Shown one piece after another: positions 25,943 through 35,130 of a DNA stretch of 64,000 bases (position 1 is its first letter; each line of letters opens with the position of its first letter). The notes below the pieces were generated by a model. The model made no database searches. It was not told the origin of the DNA and was given only the letters and a program-made list of their open reading frames with translations. Location of the stretch: the NCBI GenBank assembly GCA_000701725.1, contig JNJQ01000003.1, positions 62,001-126,000 on the forward strand. Reading direction: 5' to 3'. Origin of the DNA: Erysipelotrichaceae bacterium NK3D112 (GTDB lineage: Bacteria; Bacillota_I; Bacilli_A; Erysipelotrichales; Erysipelotrichaceae). A program made the position numbers and the translations under genes.

Positions 25943-27807
25943 ATGGCAAAAAACCAAGTCCGGCAGGAAAAGGCGGAAACCGGAACAACAAGCGGAGAAA
26001 TGATAACCGCGGAAACCGCGGATTCAATCCGAACCAGAACCGCCGTCCCGCAGCCGATATTCACGCAATTGAGTATACGGACGGGATTACAGTCAGTGAG
26101 CTGGCGGATAAGATCGGCAGACAATCCAGCGAAATCATCAAGACACTGTTCATGGAAGGCCAGATGGTCACCATCAACTCTGCCCTGGATGATGAGACTG
26201 TTCAGCTGATCTGCATCGGTTATGACATTGATGCCACCAAAGTAAAGGAACGCGAAGAGGACAGTCTTGAGATTGACGAGACAGTCGATCCCGAAAAGCT
26301 CGTGGAACGTCCTCCGGTTGTTACGATCATGGGTCACGTAGACCATGGTAAAACCACATTGCTTGATACGATCAGAAGAACCCAGGTTGCGGCCGGTGAA
26401 GCCGGCGGTATCACCCAGGCGATCGGTGCGTATCAGGTTGTTGTTGACGGCAGAAAAGTGACATTCCTGGATACACCGGGCCATGAGGCTTTCACAGCTA
26501 TGAGAGCCCGCGGTGCCAGCGTCACTGATATTGCGGTCATTGTCGTCGCAGCGGATGACGGTGTCATGCCGCAGACAAGAGAAGCGGTTGACCACGCCAA
26601 GGCGGCGAAGGTTCCGATCATCGTCGCAGTCAACAAGATGGACAGACCGGATGCCAATCCGGACCGTGTCAAGAATGAGATGAGCGATCTCGGCATCATG
26701 CCGGAAGAATGGGGCGGCGATACCATCTTCGTTCCGACTTCAGCCAAAAAGGGTGAAGGTATCGAAGATCTGCTTGAAACCATTCTGACTGTCGCGGATG
26801 TCAAGGAACTCAAGGCTGATCCGGCAAGACTTGCCACCGGCACTGTCATCGAGGCAAAACTCGACAAGGGCAGAGGCCCGGTTGCGACACTGCTTGTGCA
26901 GAACGGCACCCTGCGTCAGGGTGATCCGGTTGTCGTAGGTACTTCTTTCGGTAAAGTCAGAAAGATGATCGACGAAAACTCACATGAACTCAAGGAAGCC
27001 GGACCTTCCACACCCGTTGAGATCATCGGTCTCAACGATGTGCCGGAAGCCGGTGATCTGTTCCGCAACTTTGACAATGAAAAGGATGCCAGAGCAATCG
27101 CGGACAGACGTAAGAGAAGAAAGATTGAAGCTGACCGCCGCAAGACAAGCGCGATGAGTCTTGAAGATCTCTCCCAGCACATCGAAGCAGGTGATATCAA
27201 GGAAATCCCGATCATCATCAAGGCTGACGTGCAGGGTTCCGCGGAAGCGGTCAAGTCCTCCATGGAGAAGCTGGATGTTTCCGGTGTCAGCGTGAATGTC
27301 ATTCATGCCACAGCCGGTGCCATCACAGAGTCTGATATCATGCTGGCAAGCGCATCGAAGGCGATGATTATCGGCTTCAATGTCCGTCCGGATGCCAATA
27401 TCCGCAAGAAGGCGGAAGATGCCGGTGTTGAAATCCGTCTGCACAACATTATCTATAAAGCAACCGAGGAAATGGAACTCGCCATGAAGGGTATGCTTGA
27501 GCCTGTATACGAAGAGGTTGTCATCGGCCAGGCTGAAGTCCGTGAGACTTACAAGGCTTCCAGAATCGGCACAATCGGCGGCTGTATGGTCACCGACGGC
27601 AAGCTGACAAGCGGATGCGGTATCCGTCTGATCCGCGACAGCATTGTCATCTATACCGGCAAGCTCGGTTCCCTCAAGCGCTTCAAGGATGATGCGAAGG
27701 AAGTGCTCAGCGGTTATGAATGCGGTATTACCATTGAAAACTACAATGATATCAAGATCGGCGATATCATTGAGGCATATGTTGAACAGCAGGTGCCGGT
27801 GGAGTAA
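25943..27807 (+). CDS. infB: Translation initiation factor IF-2, start codon and body in different frames
   Basis: GTPase that places initiator tRNA on the 30S subunit. The ATG at 25943, with AAGGAGG at 25930-25936, opens a frame that ends after 88 codons. The IF-2 sequence lies in the -1 frame: a basic Asn/Arg-rich linker, the IF2_N domain ([19 protein letters not shown]), then G1 [10 protein letters not shown]3 DTPGHEAF, G4 NKMD and the C-terminal domains. The switch point is the slippery heptamer A-AAA-AAC at 25948-25954. Either programmed frameshifting or slippage, or a lost A in a homopolymer, explains it. With the shift the product is about 621 residues. The next in-frame ATG (26152) would truncate IF2_N. 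Confidence 0.88.
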
Positions 27808-27813
27808 TCACCC

Positions 27814-28203
27814 ATGAGCAGCGTCAAACAGAAACGGCTGGAAGGCATTATCAGAAAGAACATTTCCGATATTATCCAGTTTGAAGTCAAAGATGCCGAT
27901 GTCGGTTTTGTCACCATCACCGATGTCGAAGTATCCAATGATCACAGCTATGCCAAGGTGTACTGCACATTCCTTGGAAAGAACGCAAGAGCGCAGGCAG
28001 GTCTCAGGGCACTCAACCGTGCCAAGGGATTCATCCGCTCCGCGCTTTCCCAGCGTCTTTCCATCCGCCGCACACCGGAGCTGATCTTCGTGATTGATGA
28101 GACGGAGGAACACGGCCGTCATATCGATGAGATCATCCGCCAGATCCATAAGGATGATGAGCCTCAGATGGAAATTACTGAGGATTCAGACAGCGAAGAA
28201 TAA
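27814..28203 (+). CDS. rbfA: 30S ribosome-binding factor RbfA
   Basis: Cold-shock and 16S maturation factor. The 129-residue protein has the family pattern: KRLEGIIRKNISDIIQFEV, VTITDVEVSNDHSYAKVYCTF, FIRSALSQRLSIRRTPEL and FVIDETEEHG. It starts 6 nt after infB, with GGAG at 27801. A terminator follows, whereas in related genomes truB normally comes next. Confidence 0.95.
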   Translation: MSSVKQKRLEGIIRKNISDIIQFEVKDADVGFVTITDVEVSNDHSYAKVYCTFLGKNARAQAGLRALNRAKGFIRSALSQRLSIRRTPELIFVIDETEEHGRHIDEIIRQIHKDDEPQMEITEDSDSEE

Positions 28204-28209
28204 GCAAGA

Positions 28210-28245
28210 AGACATATCCGAATCACGCGGGTATGTCTTTTTTTT
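28210..28245 (+). terminator. Terminator after rbfA
   Basis: AGACATA (28210-28216) pairs with TATGTCT (28232-28238), followed by eight T. Confidence 0.85.
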
Positions 28246-28317
28246 GTCATTTTTTTATTTTTTTCGGAGGTATTGTTTGGCGGCGGGTAATAAAAGTGGC
28301 GTGGGAGGTAGAACGAC

Positions 28318-28614
28318 ATGAGAAAAATCTCAGTAGAATCCGATCAGCTTATCGCATGTGCCGGCCGGATGGAAGAAGAAAACCAGAACTACATGCGAAA
28401 CACCGAAGAGCTGTTCAATGCCGTCGATGCCATGGGCGCCGCCTGGCAGGGCAAGGAGAACACAGCCTTCACCAACAAAATCAGCGGATATCATTCCGAC
28501 TGCCGTCAGCTTTCACTTCTGTGCACGCAATACATCGAATTCCTGCGCAATTCAGCGCGTGCCTATTGTGAAACGCAGGACGAACTTGCCAGCCAGGCAT
28601 CCCATCTGGCTTAG
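28318..28614 (+). CDS. WXG100 family type VII secretion protein (EsxA-like)
   Basis: A 98-residue, all-helical protein with the WXG motif as A-A-W-Q-G-K (W43-Q44-G45), placed between two amphipathic helices as in EsxA-like substrates. It has no signal peptide. GGGAGG lies about 9 nt before the ATG. It opens a five-gene locus with a second WXG-type protein, a lipoprotein, EssC and a YukD-like protein. A WXG100 pair next to EssC normally forms a co-secreted dimer (family knowledge). Confidence 0.85.
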   Translation: MRKISVESDQLIACAGRMEEENQNYMRNTEELFNAVDAMGAAWQGKENTAFTNKISGYHSDCRQLSLLCTQYIEFLRNSARAYCETQDELASQASHLA

Positions 28615-28626
28615 AAAGGAGCTGCT

Positions 28627-28926
28627 ATGAGCAATATCAACATTTCACTTGCGGAAGTCGCCGATACAGCGGCAAGACTGCGTACGCTCGGTTCATCCAT
28701 GTATGATGAACTCTGCAGTATGAAGAAAGAGATGGATTCTCTTTCCTCCACATGGATTTCCGACGGATCACAGGAAATCCGTTCACGCTTCACCATGTTC
28801 GCCAACCGGTTTGAAAAGCATAAAGCGGATATCGATGCATATGCGAAGTATCTTGAACTGACAGTATCCAGTTACGATACGCTTGAATCGACAATCTCCT
28901 CAAATGCCTCGGGCATGCAGTATTAA
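28627..28926 (+). CDS. Second WXG100-like protein with degenerate motif
   Basis: A 99-residue helical protein of the same size and layout as its neighbour, but the turn reads S-T-W-I-S-D-G, so the WXG Gly is replaced by Ser (W43-I44-S45). AAAGGAG precedes the ATG. It starts 12 nt after the first WXG100 gene, suggesting the two form a heterodimer. It ends in Y (SGMQY), and its stop overlaps the ATT proposed as the start of the next gene. Confidence 0.8.
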   Translation: MSNINISLAEVADTAARLRTLGSSMYDELCSMKKEMDSLSSTWISDGSQEIRSRFTMFANRFEKHKADIDAYAKYLELTVSSYDTLESTISSNASGMQY

Positions 28927-31006
28927 AAAACTGTTGAAGCTTGTATTGGCGATGATACTGACTGTCAGTATGACAGGCTGCCATAACAAAGAAACCAACA
29001 GTCTGAACAAGGGTGAATGGATCAGCCGGATCATCCTGAAAGCCGGTATACAGGGCCATCAAGAAGATCAGCCATACTTCATGAACATCAATGCGCAGTC
29101 TGAATATTTCAACGATATTCAGGCTGCCGTTGAATGGCATATCCTGGATCCGTCCTACCCGTTTGATCCCAAAGAAACACTGAGCAATGAATGGACCGCA
29201 TTCACGCTGGTCAATCTTGCTCGTGATTTGCCCAAAGGAAACAGCTCATCGATCCGTGATATTTCCAAAACCGTCTTTGCCGATCAGGTCTCAAGTGCGG
29301 TGGCCAGCGGTCTCATGAAAACCGATAGCCGCAATATGTTCCATCCGAAGGATCCGATTGATGAGGAAACGGCAATGAAATGCCTTGATCAGGTGATTGA
29401 ACATATCAACAACCGTCATTTTGATGAAGATATCTTCGAAATCGAATGGGAGGAAGGCGTCAGCGTCTATCAGAGTGAACCGCCCGTGATTGATCCTGAC
29501 ACCGGTGAAGCGGATGTCGGCATCGATTGCGAAGCGCAGGCCGGTGACATCCTCGTCAGCAGAAACGGCGCCGATTATCAGGCGTACAAGGTAGTCTCAC
29601 GCGATGGCAGCAAAGCCACCCTCGAACCGTGCGATCTGAGTGAAGAAGCGCGTTCTGTCAATGTTCAGGGCAGTGTCAAAATCAATTTCAATGAATGTGA
29701 AATCTATGACGGCAACGGCAATCTGATCCAGCCGCGTCCCAGCGGCAATCATCAGAATGATCATATTCATCTGATGGCGGATGTGAAGAACACCTACACA
29801 TATGAAATCGCCGGATTTGATGTCAAAGTCAAAACATCAGAGGCCTCCTTCAGCATGGACGCATCAAAGAAAATGAAATACGGCGAAATCAATGCGTCAG
29901 TTGCCTTAAACGATTTCAAGGCGGACTACAGTTTCAATTCGCTTTTCCGTGATATCAAATCGACGTATTACAAGCTCGATTTTGACACATCGCAATCGCT
30001 TGGTGTCAAAGCCGATATCAAAGAGGAGAGATTCGGGGACTTTTCACGGATTGACAAGAAGAACTTCCTTTCCTCACTCAAATCATTCATGCAGAAGAAG
30101 GATGATGCGGTGGAAACAGAACTCAAGCTTGCCGAGATTCTGGTTCCTTTAGGCGGTATGCCGTTCTGTGATCTGAGAGTTGAAGTCAAACTGCAGCTGA
30201 AAACCAACGGCAAGGCGGAGATTGTGCTCTCGCAGAAAGACCATGTCGGCTATGAATTTGTCGATGACAATTTCCGCTTTATCAAAGATACCAATCACAG
30301 CCAGGATATCTCTCTGAAAGCTGATACATCGCTTTGCGCTAACATCAAAGCATCGCTGGATACATTCGGTTTCTGTCTGATGGATACCGCGGTCAAAGCC
30401 GGCGCAAAAGCCTCAATCAAAACAAAGGTTCATCTGTTTGATGATGACGGAAAGATGCAGACGGTGGAAACAGATGCGTCACCGGAACTGGCGGACGAGA
30501 TGGCTTCGAAAGTCGAGGATGTCGTCGTATGCGCAGACGCTTCGGGCAACTGGATTCTGGAGCTGCTTGTGTTCTCCAAGGATTGCGGCGCGGGCAAGCT
30601 TCTTGGCGAAACCGAATACAGCATTCTCAATGAGAAAAACGCACCACTTTTCAAAGGCGCATCCCAGCATTTTGAAAACTGGCATGCGGTGGATCAATGC
30701 ACACGCAAATCAAGACCGAAGAGTGAAGAACGTGAGGTCATGGACACAAAAGGAAAAATCACTCTGGAACAGTATTCCGTCGCGGTTCATGCCGGACAGA
30801 GCCGCTCGCTTGCGGTTACAGGACTGCCTGAAGGCTACAGCCTGAGTGATCTTGTTGTCTCTTCCTCCGATCCGTCCATCGCAGCTGTGAACGGTCTGGT
30901 AGTGACAGGTGTTTCATCAGGCAGCGCCATCATAACCATCTCCACTTCTGACGGCTCATTCAGCACATCGGTGAATATCCTTGTTCCGCAGGAGAGCGGC
31001 GCATGA
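28922..31006 (+). CDS. Large lipoprotein of the type VII locus, SLH-like and Big2-like domains
   Basis: A protein of about 694 residues. From an ATT at 28922 it reads IKKLLKLVLAMILTVSMTGC, a lipoprotein signal with lipid-bearing Cys about residue 20. TTG at 28934 is an alternative start, and ATG at 28883 would add residues that do not belong to a signal peptide. Residues about 55-170 resemble S-layer homology repeats (DPKETLSNEWTAFTLVNLA, then MFHPKDPIDEETAMKCLDQ). The middle is unrecognised beta-rich sequence. The end is a bacterial Ig-like group 2 domain (VVSSSDPSIAAVNGLVVTG). It lies between the WXG100 pair and essC, overlapping essC by 4 nt, so a role in the secretion machine is likely but unproven. 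Confidence 0.75.
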   Translation: MKKLLKLVLAMILTVSMTGCHNKETNSLNKGEWISRIILKAGIQGHQEDQPYFMNINAQSEYFNDIQAAVEWHILDPSYPFDPKETLSNEWTAFTLVNLARDLPKGNSSSIRDISKTVFADQVSSAVASGLMKTDSRNMFHPKDPIDEETAMKCLDQVIEHINNRHFDEDIFEIEWEEGVSVYQSEPPVIDPDTGEADVGIDCEAQAGDILVSRNGADYQAYKVVSRDGSKATLEPCDLSEEARSVNVQGSVKINFNECEIYDGNGNLIQPRPSGNHQNDHIHLMADVKNTYTYEIAGFDVKVKTSEASFSMDASKKMKYGEINASVALNDFKADYSFNSLFRDIKSTYYKLDFDTSQSLGVKADIKEERFGDFSRIDKKNFLSSLKSFMQKKDDAVETELKLAEILVPLGGMPFCDLRVEVKLQLKTNGKAEIVLSQKDHVGYEFVDDNFRFIKDTNHSQDISLKADTSLCANIKASLDTFGFCLMDTAVKAGAKASIKTKVHLFDDDGKMQTVETDASPELADEMASKVEDVVVCADASGNWILELLVFSKDCGAGKLLGETEYSILNEKNAPLFKGASQHFENWHAVDQCTRKSRPKSEEREVMDTKGKITLEQYSVAVHAGQSRSLAVTGLPEGYSLSDLVVSSSDPSIAAVNGLVVTGVSSGSAIITISTSDGSFSTSVNILVPQESGA

Positions 31007-34000
31007 TTCTTTATGCTGTATGGAAGGGCAGAATCACCCAGGTATATGCGGAAAAACAGCGCACGGATTTCCGTATACTGGATGAGAATGCTTATCTGAT
31101 TCAGCAGAAGGGCAGCTGGAGCGTCCGGCTGCCCTATACACTGAAACGCTTCCGCAAACCGGGCGACACGAAGAATATCATGCATGTGATCTCACGCGCA
31201 GACGGTTCATATGCGGATCTCTATTTCATACCGTGCGATGAAAACTGGAAGCGGTTTGACCGCCTGCAGCCGCAGAACCATGTGATCACATTCGGATCAG
31301 ATGATCATGATGATCTTTGTTACAGCTCCGAATACATTGAAGGCTCCTGTTTTGAAATCGATCTTTCAGAGCATCATATCCATGCGAAAACAGAAGTACC
31401 GGTTGTTCTGAATCAGCGGATCATCGGAAGTGATGCATATTACAGGGACGGTGATGAATTCTCCTGTTTCGGCTGCCGGATCATTCTGCATTCCGATTTC
31501 ATCATGGCCAATCGCATGCCTTCACTCAGCCATCGTATGAAACCGTTTGTCCCGGTTTCCGTATCTGAGCATAGACCGCCCACAAAACGCATTCTTCAAT
31601 ACCGCCGTGTCCCGTTTTCCATGCCTGAAGACTCCATATCCATACGCATGGATGCGCCGTCTCCAATGCGGGAAACAATCGGGCGAAGCCTGCTGTTTTC
31701 AATCGGACCGGGCATTATGATGTCAGGAGCATCGCTCTGCAGCGGATTGCTGAGCATGTATCTTGGCTATGGAAACGGACGGGAAATTGTGGAGATGCTG
31801 CCGATGGTGATGCTGCCGGGAATCATGATGGTTTCAACACTTCTCTGGACGCCTTTACAGCGCTTCAGTGACAGCAGACAGGCAAAGAAAGAAAAAGCAG
31901 CCAGAAGAAAAGAATATGACCGCTATCTCTGCAGTGTGATGGACCGGATTGATGATATGCGTGAACAATATCTGCAAGCCGTTGAAGAACTGTTTCCGGA
32001 TTCCCAAAGCGCTGTGCATAGATACAGTAATCAGAAAACACTGATGATGCTTGAATGTGATCAGCTATATGTCAGACTCGGCACGTCGATGAATATTCTT
32101 CATACCGAGCTGACCAATGCCAAAGATCATTATGACAGCGATGAAGAAATCGAAAACATGAAGAAGAAATTCTTCAAAGAGGCACAAAGACAGGTCCGTG
32201 TACCTTTTCTGATTCCGCTGAATGATTATCATAAGATCGTCATTGACCGTTCGGTGATGTTTGTGGCAGCGGATCTGATGATGCAGATTGCGATGCGCTA
32301 TTCTCCGGATCAGGTCGGTATTGCGATCGTATGTGACCTGCAGCTCTCAGAAGAAAACCGCTGGATGCTTGATCTGCCGCATCTGTTCAATCAGTATGAC
32401 ATCCGTCTGCTTGCGGATGAAGAACATGAGATCCGGGATGTTCTGACTTTGTGCAGAGAGGACCCGCGCAGAATCGTCATGTTCAATCTGATCGGTGCAC
32501 AGCTTGAATCAGACGCCTTTGATGCGGAAATCTGTTTTGCCTCAGCCAGTGCGCAGATCAAAGCGGATCTCAGAATCATACCTGGGAAAGAACAGTGGAG
32601 ATTTGAGGATTTCCTGAAGTCAGACGGCTATTCCGTAAGACCGGACCACTTTGATCCGGATATTATCCGCTTTGCTTCAAGGCTTCCTTCAGTAAGCGGA
32701 TCACATCAGACAGCAGGGGCTTTCTCGTTTCTTGAAATGCATGGAGTCATGGATGAAAAGCAGCTGCAGATACAGGAACGATGGAATACCGGTGATATCA
32801 ATTCATCCGTTGCTTCCTTGATCGGATGCGACAATGAGGGAAAGGATATCATTCTTGATCTGAATGAGAAACGGGACGGACCGCACGGTCTGATCGCCGG
32901 CACAACCGGCAGCGGCAAAAGTGAACTGATTCTGACTATGATTCTATCTCTGGCAATGAATTATTCACCGGCGGATCTGCAGTTTATCCTGATTGATTTC
33001 AAAGGCGGCAGTTCACTGAATTCCATGACCAATGAGAACAATGCACTGCCGCATGTGACGGGAACACTTTCGAATCTGGATGAAGAGGATATCCAGCGTG
33101 TTCTTGTGCAGTTCGCCATTGAATGCCGCAAGCGTGAAGCATTACTGAAATCCATGAGCACAAAAACCGGTATGCCGGTAATGAATGTATCAGATTACCG
33201 CAGACTTCATAAAACGCATCCGGCGATGGAATACATTCCCGAGCTTGTGATCATTGTCGATGAGTTTGCCGAGCTGAAAAAAGAACAGCCGGAATTTCTC
33301 AATGAGCTGATCAGCATCGCAAGAATCGGCCGCTCACTCGGCATACATCTGATTCTTTCCACTCAGAAACCAAGCGGTGTCGTCACCGATCAGATCTGGT
33401 CTAACGCGAAATTCAAGATTTGTCTCAAAGTATCAGAAAAGCAGGATTCATCGGAAATGATTCACCGGCCTGATGCGGCCGCAATCAGGGATCCCGGATG
33501 TTTCTATCTGCTGGCGGATGAAAGACTGGTATACGGACGCAGCGGTTATGTGCAGTCACGCAGCCGTCTGAGTGATTCCTGCACGGCTGTTTATGACACT
33601 TCGCATAAGCTGATCGCTTCCAGCACGCAGCTGCTCGAAAAAGCGGAGCCTGAAATCAACCGGATCATCGCTGAAATCAGAAAAGCATACAGCCATATGG
33701 AACCGGTCAGTCCGCTCTGGAATGCGCCGATCAGCTGTGTCAGCCCGGAACAGATCAGCGAACCATGGGCATATGGTATTGTGGATGACTACAGACATAA
33801 CCGAAAGCTGCTGCTGAAGCTGATGCCGCAAAGCGTGCATGCCTTTGTGAGCATGGATCAGTCGGAACGCAAGAATCTGACCAAAGCGCTGGTAATGCGG
33901 ATTCTTGAATGCTGTGACATGAATGATGATATCGTGCTGATTGATGATCTGGATGCATTTGATCAGATTGACTGGATCAGAACAAACCGGATCATGGATG

Positions 34001-34848
34001 TGTTTCCATCAGCAGATGAAGAGCGATGCGCAAATCTGTACCGGCTGATTGAGGAGCGAAGAAATCCGGAAGGCGGTCTGTTTCTGATCATCAATGATCT
34101 GAATGCGTATTACGAAACTGATGAAAACAACCGTCTGAAATTGATGAAATGTGCGCGTACGTGTGAAAACAGAAAGCTGACAATTGTATTGATGAGCAGC
34201 AATTCCGCAATCTTCAGCTTCCGCGAAACAGGATATCTGAAATACCGAGCAATCCTCAAAGGCGCGGCAGCCCAGGATATCCAGGCATTCCTTGAGACCG
34301 GCACAAAGGTGAGTGTTTCTAAGAAACATCACGGTGTTATGAATGATCATGGTCTGCTTGATTTCTGTGTGTTTGAATGCACGGATGAAATGCTCAATGA
34401 AGTGATCAGCAACGCTGCAGCAGGCGAAATGCGCCAGCGCAGCTGTCTGCCCCATATGCCGGAAGTCATTGATTCCTCATTGTGTGATGTGCCGGGAATT
34501 GCCCTTGGTATCCGCAAAAAGGATTATCAATGGGCAGTGCTCAAAGATCAGATGAGACTTTGCGTTGTCAGTGCGGATCCGGATGATTCCGCAGCCTTTG
34601 AAAAGGTGCTTGTGAATCAAGGCTGTCAGATTGCGCATGAGAAAAATACGGATGCAAGAATCCGCAGTGTTTCCGTCGATCAGGCAGGTGATTTTGACTC
34701 CTATGCCAACCGTGATACCTGCTATCTGTTTTTCAATGATGCCTTCCGTATGCAGTATCGGGTTCATTCCAGAATCGCCTGGAAGGAAAATGAGGCAGTG
34801 TTTTACTTCAGAAACAGAACGGAGGTGATCAGACCTGCTGAAAAATAA
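31003..34848 (+). CDS. essC: Type VII secretion FtsK/SpoIIIE ATPase EssC
   Basis: Motor of type VIIb secretion, 1281 residues. Order: an N-terminal FHA-like region (about 85-175, ending GDEFSCFGCRIILHSDFI), two membrane segments (about 225-285), a coiled linker, then a complete FtsK-type ATPase with Walker A GTTGSGKS (633-640) and Walker B LVIIVDEFAEL. The rest corresponds to the second and third ATPase modules but lacks Walker A motifs (HAFVSMDQSERKN, LCVVSADPDDSAAFE) and is shorter than in Staphylococcus EssC. The ATG overlaps the lipoprotein stop. Confidence 0.9.
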   Translation: MILYAVWKGRITQVYAEKQRTDFRILDENAYLIQQKGSWSVRLPYTLKRFRKPGDTKNIMHVISRADGSYADLYFIPCDENWKRFDRLQPQNHVITFGSDDHDDLCYSSEYIEGSCFEIDLSEHHIHAKTEVPVVLNQRIIGSDAYYRDGDEFSCFGCRIILHSDFIMANRMPSLSHRMKPFVPVSVSEHRPPTKRILQYRRVPFSMPEDSISIRMDAPSPMRETIGRSLLFSIGPGIMMSGASLCSGLLSMYLGYGNGREIVEMLPMVMLPGIMMVSTLLWTPLQRFSDSRQAKKEKAARRKEYDRYLCSVMDRIDDMREQYLQAVEELFPDSQSAVHRYSNQKTLMMLECDQLYVRLGTSMNILHTELTNAKDHYDSDEEIENMKKKFFKEAQRQVRVPFLIPLNDYHKIVIDRSVMFVAADLMMQIAMRYSPDQVGIAIVCDLQLSEENRWMLDLPHLFNQYDIRLLADEEHEIRDVLTLCREDPRRIVMFNLIGAQLESDAFDAEICFASASAQIKADLRIIPGKEQWRFEDFLKSDGYSVRPDHFDPDIIRFASRLPSVSGSHQTAGAFSFLEMHGVMDEKQLQIQERWNTGDINSSVASLIGCDNEGKDIILDLNEKRDGPHGLIAGTTGSGKSELILTMILSLAMNYSPADLQFILIDFKGGSSLNSMTNENNALPHVTGTLSNLDEEDIQRVLVQFAIECRKREALLKSMSTKTGMPVMNVSDYRRLHKTHPAMEYIPELVIIVDEFAELKKEQPEFLNELISIARIGRSLGIHLILSTQKPSGVVTDQIWSNAKFKICLKVSEKQDSSEMIHRPDAAAIRDPGCFYLLADERLVYGRSGYVQSRSRLSDSCTAVYDTSHKLIASSTQLLEKAEPEINRIIAEIRKAYSHMEPVSPLWNAPISCVSPEQISEPWAYGIVDDYRHNRKLLLKLMPQSVHAFVSMDQSERKNLTKALVMRILECCDMNDDIVLIDDLDAFDQIDWIRTNRIMDVFPSADEERCANLYRLIEERRNPEGGLFLIINDLNAYYETDENNRLKLMKCARTCENRKLTIVLMSSNSAIFSFRETGYLKYRAILKGAAAQDIQAFLETGTKVSVSKKHHGVMNDHGLLDFCVFECTDEMLNEVISNAAAGEMRQRSCLPHMPEVIDSSLCDVPGIALGIRKKDYQWAVLKDQMRLCVVSADPDDSAAFEKVLVNQGCQIAHEKNTDARIRSVSVDQAGDFDSYANRDTCYLFFNDAFRMQYRVHSRIAWKENEAVFYFRNRTEVIRPAEK

Positions 34849-35098
34849 AAACCTGATCCGTATACGTGTGCGTTTTGCGGCCGCAAGACGTGAATATGAA
34901 TGCGGATTCAGTCCGAAAAGCACAATCAGGGAAAACCTGAACATGCTGAAAATAATGATCGGAAGCGAGCTAGAGGAAAATTATCTCAGTGATGACAATG
35001 AGATCATATATGATGAAACCTCATCATATATCTATGACCAGAATGTCTCAATCAGCTCCGTTGATATGAAAAACGGAACATTGCTGATTGTGTATTGA
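34835..35098 (+). CDS. YukD/EsaB-like small protein, probable CTG start
   Basis: A protein of about 87 residues resembling the ubiquitin-like YukD/EsaB proteins of type VII loci (NLIRIRVRFAAARREYECGF, then TIRENLNMLKIMIG and a final GTLLIVY strand). In this frame no ATG, GTG or TTG occurs before the GTG at 34868, which would cut off the first beta strand. CTG at 34835 has ACGGAGG (34819-34825) 9 nt upstream and fits best. It overlaps essC by 14 nt and is followed by a terminator, closing the locus. Family assignment is moderate. Confidence 0.6.
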   Translation: MLKNKNLIRIRVRFAAARREYECGFSPKSTIRENLNMLKIMIGSELEENYLSDDNEIIYDETSSYIYDQNVSISSVDMKNGTLLIVY

Positions 35099-35102
35099 AA
35101 AA

Positions 35103-35130
35103 GAACCGGTCCCTTGCGGATCGGTTCATT
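35103..35130. terminator. Bidirectional terminator between the type VII locus and the radical SAM gene
   Basis: GAACCGGTCC (35103-35112) pairs with GGATCGGTTC (35118-35127) with one G-U pair. A-rich sequence on one side and T-rich on the other can serve both converging genes. Confidence 0.7.

Noticed and set aside
25943..26209. 88-codon frame at the infB ribosome binding site as a separate small gene
   Set aside because: Its sequence has no independent protein character, and the -1 frame carries the IF-2 N-terminus, so it is treated as the unshifted product of infB.
28261..28571. Overlapping 112-residue and 90-residue frames in the first WXG100 gene
   Set aside because: Shadows without good ribosome binding sites; the WXG100 frame has both motif and ribosome binding site.
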